A stretch of DNA of 5,297 nucleotides from Pseudomonadota bacterium (GCA_023390705.1 JAEWCI010000092.1:1-5297); one strand, 5' to 3'; counted from the first letter of the stretch, positions 1-5,297 are shown. Notes: generated by a model from the letters alone, not told the origin. A program made the numbers and translations.

Positions 1-1229
1 TCCGGCAGCAGCCGCTCCCTCGGCGGGTGCTCGCTGCGATGGAATTCGCAGGTGGCGCGGACGAAAGCCTCGATGTCGTCGCCTGCCTGCGGATACTGGC
101 CGCGCTTGGCGCCCTTGCGGATGATCTCCTCGAAGGTCGCACCTGGCCGGATGAAGGGCGCGCTGACGGCATAGAGGTCGCGGAAGCGGCGGTTGCAGGT
201 GACCAGCCGGTCCTCGCTGTCGAACATGACGAAGCCGTCGGGCATCGCCTCGATGGCGCTTTCCAGCACCTGGCGCGAATGCGTCCGCTCGGCCTCGATC
301 CGCTCGCGCTGGCGGAGCGCCGCTTCGAGCGCGAAGGCCAGCGCCAGCAGCAGCAGCCCGGCGGCCAGCGCGGTGGCCATCAGGCGGTCCCGGTCGCGCC
401 TGGTGCCGGCGATGGCCGCCGAGGCCTCGTAGCAGACCACCGCGAGAAGATCGCGGTAGAGCGTCGGCCGCACCGAGATGATGACCTCATTGCCGGATAT
501 GCGGCCTACCATGCGGAAGGCACTGCCGCCCCGGTGCTGTTCGCCGGCCAGGGAGCGGAACTGCCGGCCGATCCGCGTCTCGTCATGCGGCAGGCTCGCC
601 ATCAGCCGGCCATCGCTGCGTTCCAGCATCAGCCGCAGGCCCGATGCCTCGCCCACCGGCGTCAGCAGGGTGGTGATCAGCGGCACCGGCACCTCGGCCA
701 CGGCCAGCATCCGGCCCACTCCCGGCAGGGTGACCGGCCGGATGAAGAACAGGCCCCATTCGCCGGTCAGCGGGTTGCGGGCCGGGCCGGAGATGGTGAC
801 CGTGCCGAATTGCTCGCCCGCGGCAGCGAGGACAGCGTCGTCCAGCGGCACGGGGCGCTGGCGCGAGGCCGGCAGGGCGGTGGCCCAGGGCTGGCCATCC
901 GGCCGCACCAGCATCAGGTCACGGAAATTGAAATTCTGGAAATTGAGGTCGCGAAGCGTCCTGATGGCCGCCGACTGGGCCAGTTCGCCGTCCTGCGCCA
1001 GAGGGGAGAGCAGCGCCGCAAGCCCGGCCAGGACGCCGTCCACCTGCAGGAAATGCCGGTTGATGGTGCTTTCCATCACCCGGGCGACGCGCTGCACCGC
1101 TTCCTCGGCCGTGGCATTGGCCGATTGCTCCAGCCGCTGCATCAGCATCCTGGTGCCGATGGCGAGGGCCAGCAACAGCAGGGCGGCCGCCACCAGCACC
1201 GCCATGCGGAGATGCCGCGTCTGGTTCAT
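1..1229 (-). CDS. Membrane sensor protein with periplasmic Cache-like domain and PAS_7-like domain; C-terminus beyond window
   Basis: This reading frame stays open from the ATG at 1229 to the window edge, giving 409 residues without a stop, so the C-terminal output domain is missing. A hydrophobic segment at residues 9-26 and a second at about 283-301 enclose roughly 255 residues predicted to be periplasmic. That region resembles a double Cache fold: 'LVRPDGQPWAT' (107-117) and 'TGEWGLFFIRPV' (155-166) in the first half, and 'LERSDGRLMASLPHDETRIG' (202-221) in the second. A short charged helix (about 302-322) leads into a PAS_7-like domain with 'AMPDGFVMFDSEDRLVTCN' (328-346) and 'FIRPGATFEEII' (359-370). 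Proteins of this layout are usually histidine kinases, sometimes hybrid, and less often GGDEF proteins; the window cannot tell which. The start overlaps the stop of the TRAP binding-protein gene (ATGA), and no strong Shine-Dalgarno is seen, so translational coupling is likely. The domain calls come from motif recognition by eye. Confidence 0.85.
   Translation of the reverse strand, partial: MNQTRHLRMAVLVAAALLLLALAIGTRMLMQRLEQSANATAEEAVQRVARVMESTINRHFLQVDGVLAGLAALLSPLAQDGELAQSAAIRTLRDLNFQNFNFRDLMLVRPDGQPWATALPASRQRPVPLDDAVLAAAGEQFGTVTISGPARNPLTGEWGLFFIRPVTLPGVGRMLAVAEVPVPLITTLLTPVGEASGLRLMLERSDGRLMASLPHDETRIGRQFRSLAGEQHRGGSAFRMVGRISGNEVIISVRPTLYRDLLAVVCYEASAAIAGTRRDRDRLMATALAAGLLLLALAFALEAALRQRERIEAERTHSRQVLESAIEAMPDGFVMFDSEDRLVTCNRRFRDLYAVSAPFIRPGATFEEIIRKGAKRGQYPQAGDDIEAFVRATCEFHRSEHPPRERLLP
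1226..1229 (-). other. ATGA stop/start overlap coupling binding protein and sensor
   Basis: On the minus strand the sequence ATGA contains the sensor's ATG (1229-1227) and the TGA of the TRAP-type binding protein (1228-1226). Such 4-bp overlaps are classic signs of co-transcription and translational coupling. The sensor has no clear ribosome binding site of its own just upstream, which fits re-initiation. Confidence 0.9.
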
Positions 1230-2314
1230 GGCTGCGCCCGGATGCCGAGGCTGGGGGCCATGAAGCGGTTCCAGGCATCGGCGCATTCCGCGCCGCAGCG
1301 CTGCACCCAGCTTGGCACCACCGTTTCGGCCAGCAGGCGGGTCCGCCTGGCATCGTTCTGCCAGCGCTCCTGCACCACCACCATGCGGCCGGGCCGGCCG
1401 GCGGCGCATTCGGGCAGCCCGGCATTGCAGGCCAGGCCCTCCTCCGTCTCGCGGTCGGCGGCGTCCCAGATCTCGCTCTGCAACTGGGCCAGGCCCTGGC
1501 GCAGCCTGCCCCTCAGATCAGGTGGCAGCACCGCCCAGGCAGCCTGGTTGGCGGCGAAGATCGCCACGCCCCAGGCGATGGCCAGGCGCGAGACATGGGT
1601 CGTGACCTCATGCAGGCCGATGGCATTGCCGGAAAGCGTGCCGGTGATGGCGCACTCAACCACCCCGGCGCGGATCGCCGGAACCACCTCGGCGAAGGGC
1701 GTCACCACCGGGGTGGCGCCGAGCGCGGCCATCAGCTCCGACTGGCCGACCGAGGAGGTACGGACCCGGCGGCCACGCAGGTCCTCCAGGCCGGAGAAGG
1801 GGCCGCGGCAGAACATCACCTGGGCGGGATAGGTATAGACCGCCAGCAATTCCAGGCCGTATCGGTCGCGCAGCAATTCCTCGATCCGCGGCTGCCACAG
1901 CGCCACGGTCTGCCACAGGTTGACGATGTCCGGGTTGAGGACCGGCAGATCCACCGCGTTCAGCTCGGGCTCATCGGCCGCGGCCAGGGCGAGCAGCACG
2001 GTGCCGTAGGACACCACGCCGAGTCGCAGCAATTGCAGCATCTCCTGGCCACGGATGCCGCTGCGGTCGAAGGGCGCGATCTCGGCCCTGATGCGGCCCT
2101 CGGTAATGGCCGGCACCCGCCGGGTCCAGAACGGCTCCTCATGGCGCACATACTGGCTGAGCTCCGCCAGGCCGCCCACGATCTTCAGCCGGATCGGCGC
2201 CGTTCCATCGGCCAGGGCGAGGCCCGGCAAGGCCAGCAGGGCAAGGATGGCCAGCCACCAGCAGTGAAGCGGGAACGGCCGGCTGGCCGGGCGGGTGGCG
2301 GGGCGGCAGGACAT
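1226..2314 (-). CDS. DctP-family TRAP-type periplasmic solute-binding protein (orphan)
   Basis: The 362-residue product is an exported binding protein of the TRAP DctP family. The signal peptide has a hydrophobic core at about residues 17-34 and a likely cleavage after 'GLALA' (residue 35), with no lipobox. The DctP hallmark region is clear: 'LRGRRVRTSSVG' (179-190), including an arginine that could correspond to the carboxylate-binding Arg of the family, then 'LGATPVVTPFAEVVPAIRAG' (198-217) and 'VVECAITG' (218-225). These proteins bind organic acids and pass them to DctQM, but no DctQ or DctM gene is in view; the next gene is a sensor whose start overlaps this stop. The mature part holds six cysteines (169, 221, 296, 303, 340, 344), four of them near the C-terminus, which suggests disulfides. 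I chose the ATG at 2314 because the signal peptide begins there; an in-frame GTG at 2395 would add 27 residues that look unlike a signal sequence. No strong Shine-Dalgarno precedes 2314, so the start is moderately certain. Confidence 0.88.
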   Translation of the reverse strand: MSCRPATRPASRPFPLHCWWLAILALLALPGLALADGTAPIRLKIVGGLAELSQYVRHEEPFWTRRVPAITEGRIRAEIAPFDRSGIRGQEMLQLLRLGVVSYGTVLLALAAADEPELNAVDLPVLNPDIVNLWQTVALWQPRIEELLRDRYGLELLAVYTYPAQVMFCRGPFSGLEDLRGRRVRTSSVGQSELMAALGATPVVTPFAEVVPAIRAGVVECAITGTLSGNAIGLHEVTTHVSRLAIAWGVAIFAANQAAWAVLPPDLRGRLRQGLAQLQSEIWDAADRETEEGLACNAGLPECAAGRPGRMVVVQERWQNDARRTRLLAETVVPSWVQRCGAECADAWNRFMAPSLGIRAQP

Positions 2315-2351
2315 GGGGGCGGTCTGCACCAGGGGAGAAGCGGATGAGGCA

Positions 2352-2379
2352 AGTTTAGCACAACCACGCGTTGAGCGAA
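2352..2379 (-). promoter_or_regulatory. Weak candidate promoter for the TRAP binding protein/sensor pair
   Basis: In a local dip in GC content between the Bug gene and the TRAP binding-protein gene, the minus strand reads TAAACT (2357-2352), four of six matches to a sigma-70 -10 box. It lies 16 nt downstream of TTCGCT (2379-2374), a poor -35 match. Transcription from here would give a leader of roughly 30-40 nt before the ATG at 2314. This is suggestive only; the pair could instead be read through from the upstream Bug gene. Confidence 0.2.
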
Positions 2380-2405
2380 GCAGTGTTGCGCCCACCCCAC
2401 CTGCC

Positions 2406-2419
2406 GCCGGCAGCCCGGC
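2406..2419 (-). terminator. Short GC hairpin just after the Bug gene; at best a weak terminator
   Basis: GCCGG and CCGGC arms (5 bp) flank a 4-nt loop, starting 9 nt past the Bug stop codon at 2429. No run of T follows on the minus strand, so it does not qualify as a standard intrinsic terminator. Longer alternative pairing (CAGCCC at 2411-2416 with GGGCTG at 2432-2437) would include the stop codon. Short GC dyads like this are common by chance in such GC-rich DNA. Confidence 0.22.
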
Positions 2420-2428
2420 CTGCCCGCC

Positions 2429-3421
2429 TCAGGGCTGCAGCCGCACCCCGGTGCGGGCCACGATCTCCCGGTACTTGGCCATTTCGCTGACGATGAAATT
2501 GCGGGCCCCTTCCGGGGTGTTCGGCTCCCGGGCCGGGTCGTGGCCGGCATTCAGCATGCGCTCGCGCACCAGCGGTTCGGCGAGCGACAGCACCAGGGCG
2601 CGGTTCAGCGCCTGCAAGGGGGCCGCCGGGATGCCGGCCGGGCCGATCAGCATGAACCAGCCGCCGTCGTCGAAGCCCGGGATGCCAAGTTCGGTCAGGG
2701 TCGGGATATCGGGATAGAGCGGGAAGCGGCGGCCGCCCATCATCGCCACGCCGCGCACCTTGCCCTCGCGCAGCAGCGGCGTGGCGGCCGCCAGGGCGGC
2801 GACGCCGAATTGCGCCTCTCCGGTCAGGATGGCCTGCAGCATCTGCGCTCCGCTGCGGTAGGACACGTGGACGAAGCGCGTGCCGAGTGCCTGGGCCAGC
2901 ATCTCCGACCGCAGATGCAGCACGCCGCCGATGCCCGAACTGGCATAGGTCAGGCTCTCCGGCGGCGCATCGCGCATATGCGCCAGTACCTCCTGCGCGG
3001 TGCGGCCGGGGAAGCGTTCGGTTACCACGATGACCGAGGGCGGCAGGCTGATCATGCCGATCTGGGTGAAATCCGCCACGGTGTCGTAGCGCGTGCCGCC
3101 GATGAGCGCGGCGGGGGCGGCGGCACCGGCGCCGGTTTCCTGCACCATGATGGTATGGCCGTCGGCCGGCTGGCGCTTCAGCCATTCCGTGGCGATGGCG
3201 CCGGCCGCGCCGGGCCGGTTCTCCACCACGATACGCGCCTCCGGCCCCAGGTGATGGGCCATGCGGTCGGCCAGCAGGCGCGCCGCGATATCGGTGCTGC
3301 CGCCGGGGGAGTAGCCGGTGACGATGGTGATGGGCCGTTCCGGGAAGCCGGCCGCCAGGGACGGCGCCGCCCCCATGGCCGCCGCCGCGGCCAGGCCCAA
3401 GGTGAATTGCCGCCGTTGCAT
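2429..3421 (-). CDS. Bug/TctC-family periplasmic solute-binding protein
   Basis: The 330-residue product has the usual length and motifs of the Bug family, the extracytoplasmic binding proteins associated with tripartite tricarboxylate transporters. The N-terminus 'MQRRQFTLGLAAAAAMGAA' is a signal peptide whose RRQF could be a Tat motif, with probable cleavage near residue 24 after 'SLAA'. Family signatures follow: 'FPERPITIVTGYSPGGSTDI' (26-45), 'VVENRPGAAG' (65-74), 'YASSGIGGVLHL' (159-170), 'VSYRSGAQMLQAILTGEAQF' (186-205) and 'YPDIPTLTELGIPGF' (236-250). Bug proteins bind small, often carboxylated, molecules; the ligand cannot be inferred here. The frame is open further upstream, but the ATG at 3421 is preceded by a strong GGGGAGG and begins the signal peptide. 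It follows the oxygenase gene by 70 bp on the same strand. No TctA or TctB membrane subunits are visible, which is common for the many orphan Bug proteins of proteobacteria. Confidence 0.95.
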   Translation of the reverse strand: MQRRQFTLGLAAAAAMGAAPSLAAGFPERPITIVTGYSPGGSTDIAARLLADRMAHHLGPEARIVVENRPGAAGAIATEWLKRQPADGHTIMVQETGAGAAAPAALIGGTRYDTVADFTQIGMISLPPSVIVVTERFPGRTAQEVLAHMRDAPPESLTYASSGIGGVLHLRSEMLAQALGTRFVHVSYRSGAQMLQAILTGEAQFGVAALAAATPLLREGKVRGVAMMGGRRFPLYPDIPTLTELGIPGFDDGGWFMLIGPAGIPAAPLQALNRALVLSLAEPLVRERMLNAGHDPAREPNTPEGARNFIVSEMAKYREIVARTGVRLQP

Positions 3422-3428
3422 GATCCGT

Positions 3429-3435
3429 CCTCCCC
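3429..3435 (-). promoter_or_regulatory. Ribosome binding site of the Bug protein gene
   Basis: The minus strand reads GGGGAGG, 7 nt upstream of the ATG at 3421. This near-ideal Shine-Dalgarno decides the start in favour of 3421 over the longer open frame that begins at 3571 inside the oxygenase gene. Confidence 0.85.
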
Positions 3436-3447
3436 GACGCTTTGTTG

Positions 3448-3472
3448 CCGGCAGGAAAGCATTTCCCGCCGG
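3448..3472 (-). other. Intercistronic 11-bp hairpin between oxygenase and Bug genes
   Basis: Arms at 3472-3462 and 3458-3448 form an 11-bp stem around a 3-nt loop. Read as minus-strand RNA, all 11 positions pair (one as G-U); on the plus strand the same position is an A-C mismatch, so the structure is better in the transcript of these genes. It begins 19 nt past the oxygenase stop and ends 26 nt before the Bug start. No T run follows (next bases CAACAAAG), so a standard intrinsic terminator is unlikely. mRNA processing, 3' end protection or partial attenuation are the plausible roles. Confidence 0.6.
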
Positions 3473-3491
3473 GTCTCGGGAAGGGGCGCCG

Positions 3492-4496
3492 TCAGGCGCC
3501 CTGCAATTGCACCTCGCCCTTCCCCTGGCGCCCCGCTTCGCGTTCGGCGTAGTTGCGGCTGGCATATTCACTCATGAATTCGGGGTAGGTGAAGGGCGGG
3601 TATTTCGCGGGGTGGTCGGCATCCACGCAGCTCGGCAGCGGCTCCATCACCGTCCGGTAGTCGCAATCCAGGAAGAAGGGGATGGCGTAGCGTTCGCGGC
3701 CGCTGCGGTTCACCACCCGGTGCGGCGTGGCGAGGAAGCGGTCATTGCTCCAGCGCCGCAGCATCATGCCGCCATTGACCTGGAAGGTGCCGGCCGGTGC
3801 CGGCGCGTCCACCCACCGCCCGTCCGGCAACTGCACCGAAAGCCCGGGTATCCGGTTCTGCGCCAGGATGGTCATGAAGCTGGTATCGGCATGCGGCGCC
3901 AGGCCCCATTCGTCTTCCGGGGTGGTGGCGTCCTGCTGCGGGTAATGGGTCATGCGCAGGGTGTACATCGGTTCGCGGAACTTGTCGGCGAACCAGTCCC
4001 GCGGCAGGCCGAGCGCGATGGCGTAGAGCGGCAGCAGGCGCTTCGCCAGCGCCTCCATGGCGTTGCAGTATTCGACGACGACAGCGCGGAAGCCCGGCAG
4101 GTCCGGCCAGCGCTGGGCGTTGCGGAAGCGGAGCCCCGCCAGCACGTCCGGGTGGTCGGCGGGCAGGTCGCGCTTGAAGAACACCGCTTCGTTGGCATTG
4201 GGCTTGTAGATGGTGCCGAGGGCGTTCATCCGCGTGGTGGCGCCGCGCATTGGCAGGTAGCCGGTGTTGTGGCGGTCGAATTTCAGCGCCAGCTTGGCTT
4301 CGAGGGGCTGGGCATGGAACCGCTCGGCCTCGGCGAAGACCGCCTCCACCAGCCGTTCAGGCACGCCGTGGTTGCGGATGGTATAGAAGCCGACCTCGGT
4401 GAAGGCGCGGCGCAGCGCGGCCCCCAGTTCCTGCAAGGCGCCGGCATCGCCCGCCAGCAGCGGCGCCAGGTCGAGCACCGGAATTTCGTCGGCCAT
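3492..4496 (-). CDS. Isopenicillin N synthase-like Fe(II)/2-oxoglutarate-dependent oxygenase
   Basis: The 334-residue product belongs to the plant/bacterial IPNS-like branch of Fe(II)/2-oxoglutarate oxygenases. An N-terminal DIOX_N-type domain runs from 'IPVLDLAPLL' (5-14) through 'VGFYTIRNHGVP' (35-46). The C-terminal double-stranded beta-helix core carries the iron-binding triad H202, D204 ('PHADTSFMTIL', 201-211) and H259 ('ATPHRVVN', 256-263). R269 in 'RYAIPFF' (269-275) is the expected 2-oxoglutarate carboxylate ligand; the usual RxS motif is RxA here (A271). 'VNGGMMLRRWSN' (240-251) replaces the common VNxGD with GG. The enzyme should be cytoplasmic and couple 2-oxoglutarate decarboxylation to hydroxylation or another oxidation of an unknown small substrate. 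It is followed after 70 bp by a Bug binding protein on the same strand, so the two may be co-transcribed and handle the same compound. Two adjacent in-frame ATGs (4499, 4496) are available; the second has the better Shine-Dalgarno spacing. The frame is open to 4706, but that extension has atypical codons. Confidence 0.93.
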   Translation of the reverse strand: MADEIPVLDLAPLLAGDAGALQELGAALRRAFTEVGFYTIRNHGVPERLVEAVFAEAERFHAQPLEAKLALKFDRHNTGYLPMRGATTRMNALGTIYKPNANEAVFFKRDLPADHPDVLAGLRFRNAQRWPDLPGFRAVVVEYCNAMEALAKRLLPLYAIALGLPRDWFADKFREPMYTLRMTHYPQQDATTPEDEWGLAPHADTSFMTILAQNRIPGLSVQLPDGRWVDAPAPAGTFQVNGGMMLRRWSNDRFLATPHRVVNRSGRERYAIPFFLDCDYRTVMEPLPSCVDADHPAKYPPFTYPEFMSEYASRNYAEREAGRQGKGEVQLQGA

Positions 4497-4501
4497 CATC
4501 A

Positions 4502-4507
4502 CCTCCC
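4502..4507 (-). promoter_or_regulatory. Ribosome binding site of the oxygenase gene
   Basis: The minus strand reads GGGAGG followed by TGATGATG. The spacing is 2 nt to the first ATG (4499) and 5 nt to the second (4496), which favours initiation at 4496. It also argues against the longer in-frame extension to 4706. Confidence 0.75.
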
Positions 4508-4626
4508 GCGTCCTTTCGCGGCAGGGTAGCCCTGTATGGTGGCCGGCGGGAAGCGCTGCACGGTCAGCAGCCCTTGTCCCGCTTCGCTGTCGGGTCTTTT
4601 CAGCTTGCCCAGCGCAAGCAAGGCGC

Positions 4627-4640
4627 CATGCCCGGGCATG
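4627..4640. promoter_or_regulatory. Perfect 14-bp palindrome, candidate operator upstream of the oxygenase
   Basis: CATGCCCGGGCATG is identical to its own reverse complement and lies about 130-145 bp upstream of the oxygenase start. An uninterrupted 14-bp palindrome in a noncoding region is operator-like, but no regulator gene is in view and the match to any known site is unknown. Confidence 0.3.
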
Positions 4641-4682
4641 ACAATGGCCGTCCAGCCCGAGGCCGGGCCAATCGAAAGGCCG

Positions 4683-4704
4683 GAATGGTGCAGCGGAACC
4701 ATTC
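4683..4704. promoter_or_regulatory. Interrupted 22-bp inverted repeat, candidate regulator site
   Basis: GAATGGT and ACCATTC are perfect 7-bp inverted arms separated by 8 bp. The centre-to-centre distance of the arms is 15 bp, so they are not exactly one and a half helical turns apart but within the range seen for dimeric regulators. It lies about 190-210 bp upstream of the oxygenase start. The arms are less GC-rich than their surroundings, which makes a chance match somewhat less likely. Confidence 0.3.
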
Positions 4705-4816
4705 ACCGGCGACCCGCGGCGGGACGTCCGCGACCTGTGGCACGCCGCCGGTGGGGCGCAGGTTGCGGCAGCAATCCGGTCCGGGCAGGAGGATGCTGCC
4801 GGCCGCGCGCCAGGAA

Positions 4817-4833
4817 TGCCGGACCATCCGGCA
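4817..4833 (-). terminator. Hairpin downstream of the DMT transporter; possible weak terminator
   Basis: TGCCGGA and TCCGGCA arms form a perfect 7-bp stem with a 3-nt loop, beginning about 42 nt past the transporter stop codon. The minus strand continues TTCCTGG, so only a trace of a T run follows. It may be a weak or Rho-assisted 3' end structure of the transporter transcript. Confidence 0.35.
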
Positions 4834-4875
4834 GGGGCCGCAGAACAGGCGGAAATGCGTTGGCTTCCCAGGCAG

Positions 4876-5297
4876 TCAGCGGTCCGGCCGGTTCACCAGC
4901 CAGATGCCCAGCGCCACCAGCGCCACGGCCAGCAGGAAGGCCGGGCGCAGGCTTTCCCCAAGCAACAGCGCCCCTGCCAGCACGCCGAAGACCGGCGCGA
5001 GGAAGCTGAAGGCCGCCAGGCGGGAGGCCGCATGGCGCGACACCAGCCAGAACCAGGCAGAGTAGCTGATGAAAGCGATGCCCACCGCCTGGTAGAGAAA
5101 GGCCGCCGTCACCAGCGGCGTCCAGTGCACGGCGAAGGCTTCGCCCAGCAGCGGCGAGGCGGGCAGCAGCACGAGGGAGGAGGTCGCCAATTGGTATTGC
5201 AGCACCAGTTCCGGCCGGGCGCGGCGCAGCGCCGTGGCCTTTACCAGCAGGGTGGTGGCGCCCCAGCAGAAGCCGGCCAGCAGCAGCAGCGCATCGC
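4876..5297 (-). CDS. DMT-superfamily EamA transporter, C-terminal half (5' end beyond window)
   Basis: The frame is open from the window edge to the TGA at 4878-4876, giving 139 residues that correspond to the second EamA repeat of a 10-TM inner-membrane drug/metabolite transporter. Five hydrophobic segments are visible in partial numbering: about 2-18, 31-50, 60-85 ('AFLYQAVGIAFISYSAWFWL' lies here), 93-112 and 118-134. The signature 'SFLAPVFGVLAGALLLGE' (97-114), ending in the conserved Gly-Glu before the last helix, is typical of the family, as is the short basic tail 'NRPDR'. Family members export amino acids, metabolites or drugs; the substrate cannot be inferred. An internal GTG at 5205 is not the start, because the first helix of the repeat lies upstream of it. 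It is separated from the oxygenase by a 380-bp noncoding gap and is probably a different transcription unit. Confidence 0.92.
   Translation of the reverse strand, partial: DALLLLAGFCWGATTLLVKATALRRARPELVLQYQLATSSLVLLPASPLLGEAFAVHWTPLVTAAFLYQAVGIAFISYSAWFWLVSRHAASRLAAFSFLAPVFGVLAGALLLGESLRPAFLLAVALVALGIWLVNRPDR

Larger units (their letters stand above)
4497..4875. other. Noncoding gap between DMT transporter and oxygenase genes, rich in inverted repeats
   Basis: About 380 bp separate the transporter stop from the oxygenase start. Open frames exist on both strands, but none has a ribosome binding site and a recognisable product; they use AGA, ATA and other codons that are rare in the flanking genes. 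The gap holds at least five dyads: GCTTGC-N5-GCAAGC (4603-4619), CATGCCCGGGCATG (4627-4640), GAATGGT-N8-ACCATTC (4683-4704), CGGCAGCA-N20-TGCTGCCG (4766-4801) and TGCCGGA-N3-TCCGGCA (4817-4833). Those nearest 4876 may belong to the transporter's 3' end; those nearer 4500 may be regulatory sites for the oxygenase. I find no good sigma-70 promoter here by eye. Confidence 0.6.

Noticed and set aside
345..356. CAG triplet runs here and at 5278-5289
   Set aside because: Read on the coding strand they are CTG leucine codons within membrane helices, not a microsatellite of note.
923..946. Direct repeat GGAAATTGA (923-931 and 938-946) in an AT-rich patch
   Set aside because: It lies inside the sensor coding sequence, offset by exactly five codons, and encodes the Asn/Phe-rich stretch LNFQNFNF of the periplasmic domain. 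Codon choice explains it.
27..1832. Plus-strand open frame of about 600 codons
   Set aside because: It runs antisense to the sensor and TRAP binding-protein genes, is rich in Arg, Gln, Gly and His, and shows no domain. Long antisense frames are expected in GC-rich genes with G/C third positions.
2204..2314. Possible lipoprotein signal in the TRAP binding protein (Cys in the N-terminal region)
   Set aside because: The cysteine at residue 18 precedes the hydrophobic core and is not in a lipobox; the cleavage pattern ALA|DG fits an ordinary signal peptidase I site.
2540..4529. Two long plus-strand open frames (2540-3577 and 3318-4529)
   Set aside because: They mirror the Bug and oxygenase genes, overlap each other, have low-complexity composition and lack recognisable motifs.
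4499..4702. 67-codon minus-strand frame ending in TGATG at the oxygenase start
   Set aside because: The overlap looks like coupling, but there is no strong Shine-Dalgarno before 4702, codons such as AGA and ATA are used, third positions are less G/C-rich than in the real genes, and the product matches nothing I know.
4600..4827. 75-codon minus-strand frame in the transporter-oxygenase gap
   Set aside because: It has no ribosome binding site, a Pro/Arg-rich product with no recognisable domain, and overlaps the other candidate in a different frame. A frameshifted remnant cannot be excluded but has no support.

Overview
The window comes from a very GC-rich bacterial chromosome. Its G/C-biased third codon positions and its mix of Bug-type (TctC) and TRAP-type solute-binding proteins suggest an alphaproteobacterium, perhaps Acetobacteraceae such as Roseomonas or a relative. 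That placement is an inference from composition and family content; no rRNA or other marker gene is present. All five genes that can be supported lie on the minus strand, so they are transcribed from high to low coordinates. No tRNA, rRNA, CRISPR array, insertion sequence or integrase is visible.

In transcription order: (1) 4876-5297 is the C-terminal half of a DMT/EamA exporter, cut by the window edge. (2) A noncoding gap of about 380 bp (4497-4875) holds several inverted repeats and no convincing gene. (3) 3492-4496 is an isopenicillin-N-synthase-like Fe(II)/2-oxoglutarate oxygenase. (4) 2429-3421 is a Bug/TctC periplasmic binding protein, separated from the oxygenase by 70 bp that contain an 11-bp-stem hairpin. 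(5) 1226-2314 is a DctP-type TRAP solute-binding protein with a cysteine-rich C-terminus. (6) 1-1229 is a membrane sensor with a large, probably double-Cache, periplasmic domain followed by a PAS_7-like domain, cut by the window edge. Its ATG overlaps the stop codon of gene 5 (ATGA).

Two functional pairs stand out. The oxygenase and Bug protein look like a small uptake-or-sensing plus oxidation unit for an unidentified small molecule. The orphan TRAP-type binding protein and the overlapping sensor look like a periplasmic ligand-detection module, in which a former transporter component may present ligand to a signalling protein. No TctA/TctB or DctQ/DctM membrane subunit is present for either binding protein. 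The substrates cannot be read from the sequence.
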